DNA of 64,000 nt from positions 30,615 through 94,614 of the forward strand of contig DATBIM010000069.1 in assembly GCA_036556905.1 (NCBI GenBank), read 5' to 3'. This document shows positions 1-8,723 of this stretch, one piece after another (positions within the stretch are counted from its first letter, which is position 1; every line of letters starts with the position of its first letter). The notes below the pieces were generated by a model that did not search any database, was not told the DNA's origin, and saw nothing but the letters and a program-made list of their open reading frames with translations. This DNA is from 40CM-4-69-5 sp036556905 (GTDB taxonomy: Bacteria > Methylomirabilota > Methylomirabilia > Rokubacteriales > CSP1-6). The translations under genes were made by a program, and so were the position numbers.

Positions 1-501
1 GAGCACTCCATCGAGTTCCAGGCGGTGTTCCTGCGCTATCTCTACGCCCAGCGCCGAGACTTCACGATCGTTCCCATCCTGGCGAGCTTCGCCCACGAGG
101 CCCTGGTCCGCAGCCAGGACGTCGAGCAGGACGCCGCCGTGCCGCGGTTCCTGGACGGACTCACCGAGACCATCGCGACCAGCGGCCGCCGGGTCGCCCT
201 CATCGCCGGAGCCGACCTGGCCCACGTGGGCCCCCGCTTCGGCGATCCGGCCCCGGTCTCGGCGGCTGACCGCGAGCGCGTCGAGCGGGAGGACCGGCTC
301 ATGCTGAACGCCGTCGTGTCCGGCGACGCCCGAGGCTTCTTCGAATCGGTGGCGCGCGACGGCGACCGCCGGCGCATCTGCGGGCTCTCCCCGATCTACG
401 CGGTGCTGCGCGTGTTGGGTGGGCGCGCCGGCGCCTTGCGCCACTATGGCCAGTGGCCCGATCCTCAGGGGGTGGTCAGCTACGCGAGCGTGGTGTTCTG
501 A
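1..501 (+). CDS. MEMO-family protein (AmmeMemoRadiSam system protein B), 3' part
   Basis: The reading frame is open from the first base, so the 5' part lies outside the window. The visible part starts with E-H-S-I-E, the family block containing a metal-ligand-type histidine. It continues with A-D-L-A-H-V-G near residue 77 and I-C-G-L-S-P-I near residue 127, matching the conserved His and Cys of MEMO1/AmmeMemoRadiSam B proteins. Members are related to extradiol dioxygenases, often sit next to AMMECR1 and radical-SAM genes, and have no settled bacterial reaction. The stop overlaps the next start (TGATG), so the two genes are probably translationally coupled. The family call is confident; the function is unknown. 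Confidence 0.85.
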   Translation, partial: EHSIEFQAVFLRYLYAQRRDFTIVPILASFAHEALVRSQDVEQDAAVPRFLDGLTETIATSGRRVALIAGADLAHVGPRFGDPAPVSAADRERVEREDRLMLNAVVSGDARGFFESVARDGDRRRICGLSPIYAVLRVLGGRAGALRHYGQWPDPQGVVSYASVVF

Positions 502-980
502 TGCCGGAGCCCGCCAGCCCGGGCCCCCCATCCCCGTCGGCGGAGTGGAAGCTGCCCCGTCTCCGCGTGGACGTGAACGGCGACTGGTACGACGAGGACG
601 TGGAGATCACGCATCCCGGGATCCTGGCCAATCTCAGATCCAATCTGCGCCGCGACGCGGAGGGCTACTTCATCCAGACGCGAGTTCGCATTCCCGTTGA
701 GGTGGCCGATGTGCCCTGGGTCGTGAGCCGGGTGGAATCCCAGGGCGACCACCTGCGCGGCGTGCTCAACGATGGGACGGAGACGGCGATCGACCCGATG
801 GCGCTGCGGCTGGGACCGGGCGACATCCCCTATTGCCCAGTGAAGGGTGGCACGTTCGAAGCCCGCTTCAGCCGGGCCGCGGCGTTTCAGCTGCTCCGGC
901 TCGCCGAGTACGACGAGCGTACCGGGTCAGGGCGGTTGCGGCTGGGTGGCCGCGAATACGCCCTGCGGCGGCCCGGGTGA
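501..980 (+). CDS. DUF1285-like protein
   Basis: This 159-residue soluble protein starts at an ATG overlapping the upstream stop (TGATG). Its pattern is a W-Y-D-E-D-V-E-I-T-H segment, then a block ending E-G-Y-F-I-Q-T, then a V-E-V-A-D-V-P-W-V segment. That resembles DUF1285 proteins, which are small beta-rich proteins of unknown role. I see no signal peptide or membrane segment. It sits between a MEMO-family gene and a thiamine-diphosphate enzyme with almost no spacing, so it belongs to the same operon. The domain assignment is from remembered pattern only and is tentative. Confidence 0.55.
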   Translation: MPEPASPGPPSPSAEWKLPRLRVDVNGDWYDEDVEITHPGILANLRSNLRRDAEGYFIQTRVRIPVEVADVPWVVSRVESQGDHLRGVLNDGTETAIDPMALRLGPGDIPYCPVKGGTFEARFSRAAAFQLLRLAEYDERTGSGRLRLGGREYALRRPG

Positions 981-987
981 GGGCGTG

Positions 988-2652
988 ATGACGGCCGCGT
1001 CCGCGCTGATGGCCACGCTCCGCTCGGCGGGGGTGCGCTATCTCTTCGGCAACCCCGGGACGACCGAGCTACCCTTCCTCGACGCGCTGCCCGGATCCGG
1101 TCTCGAGTACGTGCTGGGGCTGCACGAGGCGGCCGCGGTGTCGGCAGCCGACGGCTACGCGCAGGCCTCGGGGCGGGTGGCAGTGGCCAATGTCCACGTC
1201 GGGCCCGGCGTGGCCAACGCGCTATCGGTTCTCCACAATGCGGCGCGGGCCCGGTCCCCGCTGCTGCTCACCGCCGGCCAGCAGGACACCCGCCTGCTGA
1301 TCGACGAGCCGATCCTGGCCGCGGACCTCGTCCAGATGACGGAACAGTTCACCAAGTGGTCCTACGAGGTGCGGCGGGCCGAGGAGGCTCCGGCGGCGCT
1401 GCGCCGGGCACTGGCGTTGGCGATGGCCCCACCGACGGGGCCCGTGTTCCTTGCGCTTCCCATGAATCTGATGGGCGTGCCGGTCGAGGCCCCGGGCCCC
1501 GTGTCGGCGCCGCCGGCGCGGACCCGTCCCGATCTGGAGGTGATCGCCCGGTGGGCTGGCGCCCTGCCACGGGCGGCCGCGCCCCTCATCATCGCCGGGG
1601 ACGGCGTCGCGCGCGCCGGCGCCATGGCCGCCCTGGTGCGGGTGGCCGAGCAGCTCGGGGCGCGCGTCCACGGCGAGCCGATCTATCGACGCACGAGCTT
1701 CCCCGGGGACCATCCCCTCTGGCGGGGCGGGCTCTACCCTTCGCCGGCGGCGGTGCACAAAGCGCTCGAGGGCGCGGACCTGGCGCTCATCGTGGGCGCC
1801 GATGTCTTCACCTGGTTCCTGCACGTGCCGGGGGAGCCGTTCCCGCCGGGCCTGCCCGTGTTCCAGATCGACGAGGACCCACGGGCCATCGGCCGCAGCT
1901 ACGCGGTGAGCGAAGGGCTCATCGCCGATCCCCGGGCGGCGCTGGAGGCGCTGGGGGTCGCGTTCGCCGAGCGTATGAGCGCGGTGGAGCGTCAGGCCGC
2001 GGCCCGCCGGGCTGCCGAGCTGGCTGCCGCGCGCGAGGCTCACCTCGAGCGTACGGGCGCCGCCGCCGTCGCCGAGGCTGATCGGGCTCCCGTCTCCGTG
2101 GCCCATCTCATGCGGACGCTGGCAACGCTTCTCACCGATGACGCCATCGTGGTCGACGAGTCCGCCAGCTCACTGCCCTTCGTGCTGCGCTATCTGCCCT
2201 TCCGGGCCGCGGGCTCCTTCTTCGGCTCCAAGACCGGCACGCTGGGGTGGGCGATGGGCGCGGCGGTGGGCATCCAGCTCGCCGAGCCCTCGCGCAAGGT
2301 CGTGGCCACCGTGGGGGACGGCGCGCTGATGTATGCGCCCCAGGCGCTGTGGACGGCGGCGCACTGCCGTTTGCCGATCACCTACGTGATCCCCGACAAC
2401 GCCTCCTATGCGATCCTCAAGGCCGGCATGGTCAGCCTGGGACTCGCCTCCGCGGCGCGCGGGATCTATCCCGGCATGGACCTCGTCAGCCCGGAGATCG
2501 ATCACGTGGCGCTGGCCCGGGCCCTCGGCGTGCGCGCGGAGCGCGTGGAGAAGCCCGGCGATCTGCGTGACGTCCTCGCCGAGTCCCTGGCTCATCCGGG
2601 ACCGTCTCTGGTGGATGTGGCCATCGACCGCAGCGTGCGAGGGCTGGGCTGA
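988..2652 (+). CDS. Thiamine-diphosphate enzyme, benzoylformate decarboxylase-like
   Basis: A 554-residue protein with the three-domain layout of the acetolactate synthase/pyruvate decarboxylase superfamily. The N-terminal PYR domain has G-N-P-G-T-T-E-L-P-F at about 21-30 and the ThDP-activating Glu at about 47 (H-E-A-A-A-V). The C-terminal PP domain has the G-D-G-A-L-M-Y motif near 443, closing with an Asn (P-D-N-A-S-Y) about 30 residues later. G-N-P-G plus a D-G-Y-A-Q-A-S block is typical of benzoylformate decarboxylase (MdlC)-type members that decarboxylate 2-oxo acids, but the substrate cannot be read from sequence. ATG 988 lies 7 bp after the preceding stop; a longer open frame upstream only shadows the previous gene. 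Confidence 0.85.
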   Translation: MTAASALMATLRSAGVRYLFGNPGTTELPFLDALPGSGLEYVLGLHEAAAVSAADGYAQASGRVAVANVHVGPGVANALSVLHNAARARSPLLLTAGQQDTRLLIDEPILAADLVQMTEQFTKWSYEVRRAEEAPAALRRALALAMAPPTGPVFLALPMNLMGVPVEAPGPVSAPPARTRPDLEVIARWAGALPRAAAPLIIAGDGVARAGAMAALVRVAEQLGARVHGEPIYRRTSFPGDHPLWRGGLYPSPAAVHKALEGADLALIVGADVFTWFLHVPGEPFPPGLPVFQIDEDPRAIGRSYAVSEGLIADPRAALEALGVAFAERMSAVERQAAARRAAELAAAREAHLERTGAAAVAEADRAPVSVAHLMRTLATLLTDDAIVVDESASSLPFVLRYLPFRAAGSFFGSKTGTLGWAMGAAVGIQLAEPSRKVVATVGDGALMYAPQALWTAAHCRLPITYVIPDNASYAILKAGMVSLGLASAARGIYPGMDLVSPEIDHVALARALGVRAERVEKPGDLRDVLAESLAHPGPSLVDVAIDRSVRGLG

Positions 2653-4271
2653 TGGTCACCGCGCGCTCGGGTGGGGAGTGGGTGGTTGAGGCCCTGCGCG
2701 CCGAAGGCGTCCGCCACGTCTTCGGGATTCCCGGCATCCACAACCTCGCCGTCTACGACGCCCTGCTCGGCCAGTCCGATATCGCCCACGTGCTGGCCCG
2801 CCACGAAGGGGGCGCCGCCTTCATGGCCGACGGCTATGCCCGCGCCTCCGGGGAGGTCGGCGTCGTCCTGGTGACGACGGGTCCCGGCGCCACCAACACC
2901 CTGACCCCGTTGGCCGAGTCCTACTCGGGGTCGGTGCCCATCCTGGTCATCATGTCGGACGTGGCGGCGCCCCTGGTCGGCCGCGAGGTGGGCGCGCTCC
3001 ATGAGATCCCTAACCAGATCGACTGCTTCCGCCCCGTCTGCCGGATGGCCGAGAGCATCGGATCCACGGCCGACATCGCGGCCACGATCGCCGGCGCCTT
3101 CGACCTGCTGCGCACGGGCCGTCCCGGCCCCATCGCGATCTCCATCCCCAATGATCTGCTGGGGGCCAGGAGCGAGGGGGAGGTGAAGACGTCACGCGGC
3201 GGTCGGCGGCCACCTTGCCACGTCAACGACATCGCCGAGGCGGCGCGCCAGCTCGGGCGCGCCCGGCGCCCCCTCATCATCGCCGGCGGCGGCGTCATCG
3301 CGGCCGGCGCCGAGCCGGAGCTTCAGGCCCTGGCCCGTCGCCTGGATGCCCCGGTGATCACCACGGTGATGGGTCGTGGCGCGATCGCCGAAGACGACCC
3401 GCTGTGGCTCTGCGTGCTTCCCAACGGGCGCGCCAGCGAGCCAGCCATCCGTGCCGCCGACGTCGTCTTCGCGGTGGGCTGCCGGTTCGCCGCGCGCTCG
3501 ACCCAGGGGCTCTTGCTGCGCTTGTCCTTCTCACCAGACCAGACGCTGATCCATCTCGATCTCGACCCGAGCGTGATCGGCAAGCTCTTCAAGCCGCAGC
3601 TCGGCGTCGTGGGCGACGCCAGGGACGGCCTGGCGCGCCTCGTCGACACGCTGGGGCCCGGTCCGGGGAGTACGGCGTGGGACCGGACCCGGCTGGCCGA
3701 GCTGCGGCGGGCGGCGAGCCCGGCCTACACGGCTGACGTGGCCGCGCTCATCGGCACGCTGAGGCAGGGGCTGCCGCGTGACGGTATAGTCGTGAATGAC
3801 CAGACGGGGATCAACTACTGGATGGAATGGCGTTTTCCCGTCCTGGGCCCTCGGACGTTTCTCTATCCGGTCGGCACGGCGGTCCTCGGCTACGCGGTGC
3901 CGGCGGCCATCGGGGCGCAGATCGCGCGGCCCGGCCGGCCGGTGGCCGCGGTCGTCGGCGATGGCGGCTTCATGTTCTCGGTCAACGAGCTGGCCACCGC
4001 GGTGAAGTACCGCTTGCCCATCGCGTTCGTGGTGATGAACGACGGGCGGTACGGCGCCATCAAGTGGCTGCAGGAGAAGCTTTACGGCCGCTGGGGCGAA
4101 GCCGATCTCGCCAATCCCGACTTTCTGACGCTGGCCCGCGCCTTCGGCGCCCGGGGCGAGCGGGTCACGCAGGTCGATGCGCTGCCCGCGGCCCTGCAGG
4201 CGGCCTTCCGCGGCGCTGGCCCCGCGGTCATCGAGGTGCCCCTGGCGATCGATCCGCCCTGGGAGCTCTGA
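2652..4271 (+). CDS. Thiamine-diphosphate enzyme, acetolactate synthase large-subunit-like
   Basis: A second, distinct ThDP enzyme (539 residues) follows directly, with a TGATG overlap to the first. The PYR-domain Glu is at about 52 in R-H-E-G-G-A-A-F-M-A-D-G-Y-A. The PP-domain motif V-V-G-D-G-G-F-M-F-S is near 434 and ends at M-N-D-G-R-Y-G. The M-A-D-G-Y-A-R-A-S-G block is acetolactate-synthase-like, but no regulatory small subunit is present. A catabolic 2-oxo acid decarboxylase or carboligase (for example of the 5-guanidino-2-oxopentanoate decarboxylase type) is at least as likely as valine/isoleucine synthesis. A palindrome after the stop at 4308-4327 may end the operon. Confidence 0.85.
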   Translation: MVTARSGGEWVVEALRAEGVRHVFGIPGIHNLAVYDALLGQSDIAHVLARHEGGAAFMADGYARASGEVGVVLVTTGPGATNTLTPLAESYSGSVPILVIMSDVAAPLVGREVGALHEIPNQIDCFRPVCRMAESIGSTADIAATIAGAFDLLRTGRPGPIAISIPNDLLGARSEGEVKTSRGGRRPPCHVNDIAEAARQLGRARRPLIIAGGGVIAAGAEPELQALARRLDAPVITTVMGRGAIAEDDPLWLCVLPNGRASEPAIRAADVVFAVGCRFAARSTQGLLLRLSFSPDQTLIHLDLDPSVIGKLFKPQLGVVGDARDGLARLVDTLGPGPGSTAWDRTRLAELRRAASPAYTADVAALIGTLRQGLPRDGIVVNDQTGINYWMEWRFPVLGPRTFLYPVGTAVLGYAVPAAIGAQIARPGRPVAAVVGDGGFMFSVNELATAVKYRLPIAFVVMNDGRYGAIKWLQEKLYGRWGEADLANPDFLTLARAFGARGERVTQVDALPAALQAAFRGAGPAVIEVPLAIDPPWEL

Positions 4272-4307
4272 GAATCCGGTCAGCGTGACGCCATTGCCAC
4301 GCCGGGA

Positions 4308-4327
4308 CCGGGAAAAACTTTTCCCGG
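4308..4327. promoter_or_regulatory. 20-bp near-perfect palindrome between operon end and GNAT gene
   Basis: Arms of nine bases (C-C-G-G-G-A-A-A-A and its complement) flank a 2-base centre. It lies 37 bp after the stop of the ThDP operon and just before a TTGACG hexamer at 4329. The very short centre suits a dimeric-repressor operator better than an RNA hairpin, although a terminator is possible because the downstream arm begins with four T's. Confidence 0.4.
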
Positions 4328-4377
4328 GTTGACGATCCAGCCTTCCCACCGGACCGTGGCCTCGTCGAGATCGAACG

Positions 4378-5031
4378 ATGTGGCCAACCAGCGCTGTGAA
4401 CCATGTCCTCAAACATCTTCGCCGGCAGGGTGCCCGCCACACCGTCAAGCTGCTCGTGCGCAGATGCCTCTGCGGGGCCAAGGAGTTCGTCATCACCCGG
4501 GCCAGCCTGGCCGGTCCGCCGATCGCCGAACGGCTTGGTGAGATCGTGTTTCGCCTGGCCACTCGAGCCGACCTCGCCCGGCTCACCGAGTTCGATCGCT
4601 ACGATCGCCACGGCGTGATGGCTCGCGCATCCGTCGAGGAGGATCACGACTGGCTCTTCGTCGCCTGCCACGCCGAGCGAATCGTGGCCATGAGGCTCGT
4701 CGGTCGGAATGTTCCGCCTCACGGCATCATGCACAAGGTCGTGAAGCTCGCCCCCGGTCAGGTCTGGGAAAAGGAGATGTTCTGTCTGCCCGAATACCGC
4801 GGCCGGGGCATTGCCTGCCGGCTATCACTGTTCAGTGACCGGCACCTGGCTGGGCAAGGCTACACGGAGCTGCTCGGGGTGGTCGCCGCCAGGAACATCG
4901 CGTCCTTGCGCATGCACGTCCACAAGGGCGTGGACTTCGTCTGTTACGTGTCGTACTCCCGACTCTTGATCCACGAACGTCTGCGAATCTCGCGAGAGAT
5001 CCCAGATGGGCTCGGGCTGCAGCGGAAGTGA
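4378..5031 (+). CDS. GNAT-family N-acetyltransferase-like protein
   Basis: A 217-residue protein. From about residue 58 it looks like a GNAT fold: a R-L-A-T-R-A-D-L-A-R-L opening strand/helix, a central strand around W-L-F-V-A-C-H, and the acetyl-CoA loop region L-P-E-Y-R-G-R-G-I-A-C-R-L near 140-152 (the R/Q-x-x-G-x-G/A-type motif). The first 55 residues are basic and do not belong to the fold; ATG 4378 is the first available start, and the real start could be internal. It is a lone gene, convergent with the next. The acceptor substrate is unknown. Confidence 0.65.
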   Translation: MWPTSAVNHVLKHLRRQGARHTVKLLVRRCLCGAKEFVITRASLAGPPIAERLGEIVFRLATRADLARLTEFDRYDRHGVMARASVEEDHDWLFVACHAERIVAMRLVGRNVPPHGIMHKVVKLAPGQVWEKEMFCLPEYRGRGIACRLSLFSDRHLAGQGYTELLGVVAARNIASLRMHVHKGVDFVCYVSYSRLLIHERLRISREIPDGLGLQRK

Positions 5032-5053
5032 GCGACCGTGGGCGGTCGCGCCG

Positions 5054-5971
5054 TCAGCGCCCGACAGCCTCGCCGGACGCATCCGGCGAGGCCGCCGAGG
5101 CTCGGATCGCGGCGGCGACACGGTGCCAGTACCTGAACTCATCGCTGCTCTCGGGATAGAATCTGGCGACCTCGAGCGCTGTCTGGATCGCCCGTTCCGG
5201 TCCGTTGCGTCCCACCAGGTAAGTCGCCATCCGCTCCGCGCTGGTACGGGGCGCGGCTGGCGTCCGGCTCGGTTGTGTCCCGAGGGCGACAGCGCTGGAT
5301 CGAGCCGGGGGCGACGGCGCCTCGATCTCCTCCGCCGGCGCCGGATCGCCTTCCACAGGTAGAGGTGGTGAGGCAGGGTCCGCCGGGGCGGGGACCGGTT
5401 CGAGAATGGGAGGACTGGCGATCGTTGGGTCCGATGGAACGACCGTGGATTGGAGCCATTCCGGCCCCAGCACGGTACGCCACGATGTCGTGCTCAGGAC
5501 CAGCAGGATGAGGCCAACGGCCAGGATGGTGCCGGCCGCCACGACGATCCTGACTGGCCGTCGCCGTTCCCGATCCTCCTGCAGTGTCGCGTAGAGGCCT
5601 CGCTCCCGACCCCGACGCAGCGGACGTCGGCGGTCTCGGTCGTCCACCGGCGATTCCCGGCGCGCCACGGCTGGCCCCGGCGCGATCTCGATGAGCCCGG
5701 CCGCCGGGATCCCCGTCCGATCGGCATAGGCTTCCCAGAAGGCGCTGTCCTTGATCTCCTCGGAGTCGTCCGCTGCGGGAACGACAGTCCGATCCTCCCG
5801 TGCGGTCGTGGGGGCCCCGGCCAGCGCGCGCCCGCACTCATGGCAGAACCTGCTTGTCGCCGGGTTGCTCGTCCGGCAATGCCCGCAGCTCAACACCTGC
5901 ACCGGGCGTCCGCAACCGCCGCAGTATTTCGCGCCCGCTGCCTGTTCGGCCTGACACCGGGAGCATTCCAT
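5054..5971 (-). CDS. Double zinc-ribbon membrane protein of unknown function
   Basis: A 305-residue protein. Two zinc ribbons lie in the first 50 residues, with Cys pairs at about 3/6, 17/20, 29/32 and 43/46. A charged, arginine-rich stretch (about 103-141) precedes one membrane segment at about 141-160. A Pro/Ala-rich linker and a C-terminal domain with no match I recognise follow. The predicted topology is zinc ribbons inside and a C-terminal domain outside. ATG 5971 is chosen over an upstream GTG because AGGAGGT sits 5 bp before it. It is convergent with the GNAT gene. The single-pass ribbon architecture is common in signalling or scaffold proteins, but no function can be given. Confidence 0.7.
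   Translation of the reverse strand: MECSRCQAEQAAGAKYCGGCGRPVQVLSCGHCRTSNPATSRFCHECGRALAGAPTTAREDRTVVPAADDSEEIKDSAFWEAYADRTGIPAAGLIEIAPGPAVARRESPVDDRDRRRPLRRGRERGLYATLQEDRERRRPVRIVVAAGTILAVGLILLVLSTTSWRTVLGPEWLQSTVVPSDPTIASPPILEPVPAPADPASPPLPVEGDPAPAEEIEAPSPPARSSAVALGTQPSRTPAAPRTSAERMATYLVGRNGPERAIQTALEVARFYPESSDEFRYWHRVAAAIRASAASPDASGEAVGR
5067..5092. terminator. Perfect 11-bp hairpin at the convergent gene ends
   Basis: Two 11-base arms (GCCTCGCCGGA and its complement) flank a 4-base loop. The hairpin lies inside the last codons of the zinc-ribbon gene and 36 bp past the GNAT stop. There is no U-tract on either side, so it could be a bidirectional 3'-end structure or simply GC-rich coding sequence. 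Confidence 0.35.
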
Positions 5972-6191
5972 TGCGGACCTCCTAGGATCGGCCTCGGAAC
6001 ACAACGGTCAATGTCCGGCTTCGCTGGAGTCGCTCGGAGGCCGCGGTTCGCACCGCGTACTCTTCAGTGTGCTACGAGTGTGGGATGACTGCCAGCAGAA
6101 AGCGTGGAGGCCGGGGAGACGAAGGAGCCGTGGGCGGGTGCTAATATCGGCGCCCATGGCGGTCCTGGCCGGAGTCCCCCGGACCTGAGCC

Positions 6192-6632
6192 GTGCCCACG
6201 CTGGTCCGTCGCTACATCAAGACGAGCTTCGTGTTCCTGGTGCTGGGCCTGCTGCTGGGTGGCTACATCCTGGTCGCCGAGTTCTTCCTGGGGAGCTATC
6301 CCCCGCGGCTCGTCGTCACGGCGCATGTGCATCTGCTGCTGGTGGGCTTCATGCTGATGATCGTGATGGGCGTCGCCACCTGGATGTTCCCCCGCGCCGC
6401 GAAGCCGGACGGGCGCTACCGGGCGGAGCTGGCCGAGGCAGTGTACTGGATCATGGCCGGCGCCACCGTGCTCCGGGCCGTGGCCGAAGTCACGGCCGGG
6501 TTCTCGGGACTAGCATCGCTCCGCCTCCTCATCCTGATCGGCGGGCTCGGTCAGCTGCTCGGCTCGGCGCTCTTCGTTGCCAACATGTGGTGGCGGGTGC
6601 GGATGCCGGGTGTGGCGCCGCCCCCGCATTGA
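6192..6632 (+). CDS. Small haem-copper-oxidase subunit I-like membrane protein
   Basis: A 146-residue protein with four membrane segments, at about 12-32, 42-65, 83-104 and 108-131. The second helix carries A-H-V-H-L-L-L-V-G-F and M-F-P-R, which resembles single-repeat proteins annotated as cbb3/NorB-like cytochrome oxidase subunit I. It has only one third of the 12-helix core and lacks the full histidine set of a copper-haem centre, so it is unlikely to be a terminal oxidase by itself. The GTG start is the first in frame. The 220 bp upstream, shared with the divergent zinc-ribbon gene, hold a TAATAT hexamer at 6142-6147 that might be a -10 box. Confidence 0.6.
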   Translation: MPTLVRRYIKTSFVFLVLGLLLGGYILVAEFFLGSYPPRLVVTAHVHLLLVGFMLMIVMGVATWMFPRAAKPDGRYRAELAEAVYWIMAGATVLRAVAEVTAGFSGLASLRLLILIGGLGQLLGSALFVANMWWRVRMPGVAPPPH

Positions 6633-6677
6633 GGAGCACGGCAAGCCTGACCACGACGGAAAGGAGCCAGGCAACTC

Positions 6678-7544
6678 ATGAACAAGCGTCGTGTCGTCCT
6701 GGTGGGAGCGGCTGGCTACATCGCCCAGCGGATGTACCGGGAGCTCGCCGAGCGCTGGGACCTCGTCCCGATCGACGTCCTGGGGACGGCCCGCGACGGC
6801 ACACCCGTGCCCGGCATCGTTATCGCCGATCTTACGCGTCCCGATCGCAACCTGTATCGCCAGCACTTCCGGAACGCCGACGCCGTGATCCACTGTGGCT
6901 TCGTGAAAGCCCCGGGGCTCGACGCTACGACGTGGCAGGATAACGGCGACGCGAAGTTCTGGGCCGAGCACCAGAACGTGGCCATGGCCTACAACGTCTA
7001 TCGGACGGCGCTCGAAGAGGGCGTGCGCCGGGTGGTGGTGGCCAGCTCCAACCACGCCGCCGACTACTACGAGCGGCTGATCTGGGCGGGCCAGCTGGAG
7101 ATGGTCACCCCCGAGATGCCGCCCCGCTCGGACAACTGGTACGGCTGGGCCAAGGCCGCCTACGAGCTCCTGGGCTTCGTGTTCGCCACGGGCAAGGTCG
7201 ACAGCCGCCGGCTGGAGGTCATCCAGTGGCGCATCGGTGGCCCCCGCGACGATGACATCGACCGCGTGAAGCCGGGCGACATCCCCCTCATGCACCGGGC
7301 GCTGGGCGCTTACCTCTCCCGGCGGGATCAGGTCCAGCAGGCGATCCGGATGGTCGAGACCGAGGACATCGCCGACGAGCACGGCATCCCTTTCCTGATC
7401 GTCTACGGGATCAGCGGCAACACCCACCGCTTCTGGTCCATCGCCAACGCGCGCGCGAAGCTCGGTTACCAGCCGGCTGACGACAGCCAGGTCGTCTTCG
7501 CCGACAAGATCACCGCCATCGCCCGAGCCGCTCGACGTGGATGA
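6678..7544 (+). CDS. NAD-dependent epimerase/dehydratase (extended SDR)
   Basis: A 288-residue Rossmann protein. The N-terminal dinucleotide site V-L-V-G-A-A-G-Y-I-A is at 7-16. A V-I-H-C-G strand is near 74 and the V-V-A-S-S-N strand is near 122. The catalytic Y-x-x-x-K is Y-G-W-A-K at about 155-159. The short length and Y-G-W-A-K context resemble uronate dehydrogenase or sugar-nucleotide epimerase-like members. A GGAGCC-type ribosome site lies about 10 bp before ATG 6678. It is convergent with the ABC importer genes and has no metabolic partner beside it, so the substrate is unknown. Confidence 0.8.
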   Translation: MNKRRVVLVGAAGYIAQRMYRELAERWDLVPIDVLGTARDGTPVPGIVIADLTRPDRNLYRQHFRNADAVIHCGFVKAPGLDATTWQDNGDAKFWAEHQNVAMAYNVYRTALEEGVRRVVVASSNHAADYYERLIWAGQLEMVTPEMPPRSDNWYGWAKAAYELLGFVFATGKVDSRRLEVIQWRIGGPRDDDIDRVKPGDIPLMHRALGAYLSRRDQVQQAIRMVETEDIADEHGIPFLIVYGISGNTHRFWSIANARAKLGYQPADDSQVVFADKITAIARAARRG

Positions 7545-7612
7545 TCGCTGATCAAAAGCGCGCCGGGTACGGGTCGGGGGGTATCGGCAGGTCCCGCGCC
7601 GCGTGCCAACCG

Positions 7613-8701
7613 TCAGTCGGGGGAGTCGGCGAGGGGGACGCAGGCCGCCACCGGGATCTCCAGGCCGACGACATCGCCGGGACGGAAGGAGAGCCCGGGC
7701 AGCGCGCTGACGCGCAAGCGGACGTCGCTGCCGGTGACGCCTACCTCGTAATCGACGGCATCGCCGAGATACGCGGCACGCTCGATCCGCCCGCGGACGA
7801 GATTGGCGCCCGACTCGCCAGCCGGCCTGGCCACATCCCGCAGCCTGATGGCGTGAGGCCGGATGGACACGGCCACGGCTGCTCCGGGCTTGAGGTTGCT
7901 GGCGGCGACCCGGAGGCGGACGTCGCCCTGGGCGATGGTATCGGGCCCCGCCGCCGTGGCGTGCACGAGGTTGGTCCGGCCAATGAAGGCGGCCACGAAC
8001 CGTGTGCGCGGCTGCTCGAAGAGCTCCTGGGCCGTGCCGACCTGAACGACGCGGCCCCGCTCCAGGACGGCGATCCGGTCCGAGATCACCATCGCTTCGG
8101 CCTGGTCGTGGGTGACGTACAGCGTCGTGATGCCGAAGCGCTCGTGGAGCCGGCGGATCTCGAAACGCATTTCTTCTCTGAGATTTGCGTCGAGATTGCT
8201 CAGGGGCTCATCGAGCAGGAGGATCTCGGGCTCGACGACCAGGGCCCGGGCCACGGCCACCCGCTGCTGCTGGCCTCCTGAGAGCTCCCCCGGATAGCGC
8301 GACTCGAATCCCCCGAGCTGGACGACACCGAGCATCTCACGCACCCTCCGCTCACGATCCTCGCGGGAGAGCGCGCTCTTGAAGCGAAGGCCATAGGCGA
8401 CGTTCTGGGCCACGGTCATGTGAGGCCAGAGCGCATAGCTCTGGAAGATCATGGCCATCCGGCGCCGCTCGGGGGGCACGACCGTCGTCGGGGAAGACAG
8501 GCAGTGATCACCGACCCAGATCTCGCCGGCATCAGGCTTGAGAAAGCCCGCGACCAATCTCAGAGTTGTGGTCTTGCCACACCCGGAGGGCCCCAGCAGC
8601 GCGACCAGCTCGCGGGGCTTCACCTCGAGGGTGAGGTGCTGGACGGCGGCGACGTCCTCGCCGTACCGCTTGGTCAGCGCCTTCAGGAGGACGCCGGGCA
8701 T
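7613..8701 (-). CDS. ABC transporter ATPase, iron/polyamine/2-aminoethylphosphonate importer type
   Basis: A 362-residue ATPase. Walker A is G-P-S-G-C-G-K-T-T-T (about 41-50), the signature L-S-G-G-Q-Q-Q-R is near 141, and Walker B is I-L-L-L-D-E-P near 161. A switch histidine lies in Y-V-T-H-D-Q-A-E-A. The C-terminal 110 residues form a TOBE-like regulatory domain, as in FbpC, PotA and PhnT. It is the last gene of a three-gene importer operon on this strand, 22 bp after the permease. ATG 8701 is used; an upstream extension of the open frame overlaps the permease and lacks similarity. It energises import of the ligand bound by the protein encoded at 10395-11420. Confidence 0.9.
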   Translation of the reverse strand: MPGVLLKALTKRYGEDVAAVQHLTLEVKPRELVALLGPSGCGKTTTLRLVAGFLKPDAGEIWVGDHCLSSPTTVVPPERRRMAMIFQSYALWPHMTVAQNVAYGLRFKSALSREDRERRVREMLGVVQLGGFESRYPGELSGGQQQRVAVARALVVEPEILLLDEPLSNLDANLREEMRFEIRRLHERFGITTLYVTHDQAEAMVISDRIAVLERGRVVQVGTAQELFEQPRTRFVAAFIGRTNLVHATAAGPDTIAQGDVRLRVAASNLKPGAAVAVSIRPHAIRLRDVARPAGESGANLVRGRIERAAYLGDAVDYEVGVTGSDVRLRVSALPGLSFRPGDVVGLEIPVAACVPLADSPD

Positions 8702-8723
8702 CCCCACCCCGCGTGACGGCGCC

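Noticed and set aside
2652..4271. Naming the second ThDP enzyme IlvB
   Set aside because: No regulatory subunit or other ilv genes are adjacent, and the family contains many catabolic decarboxylases.
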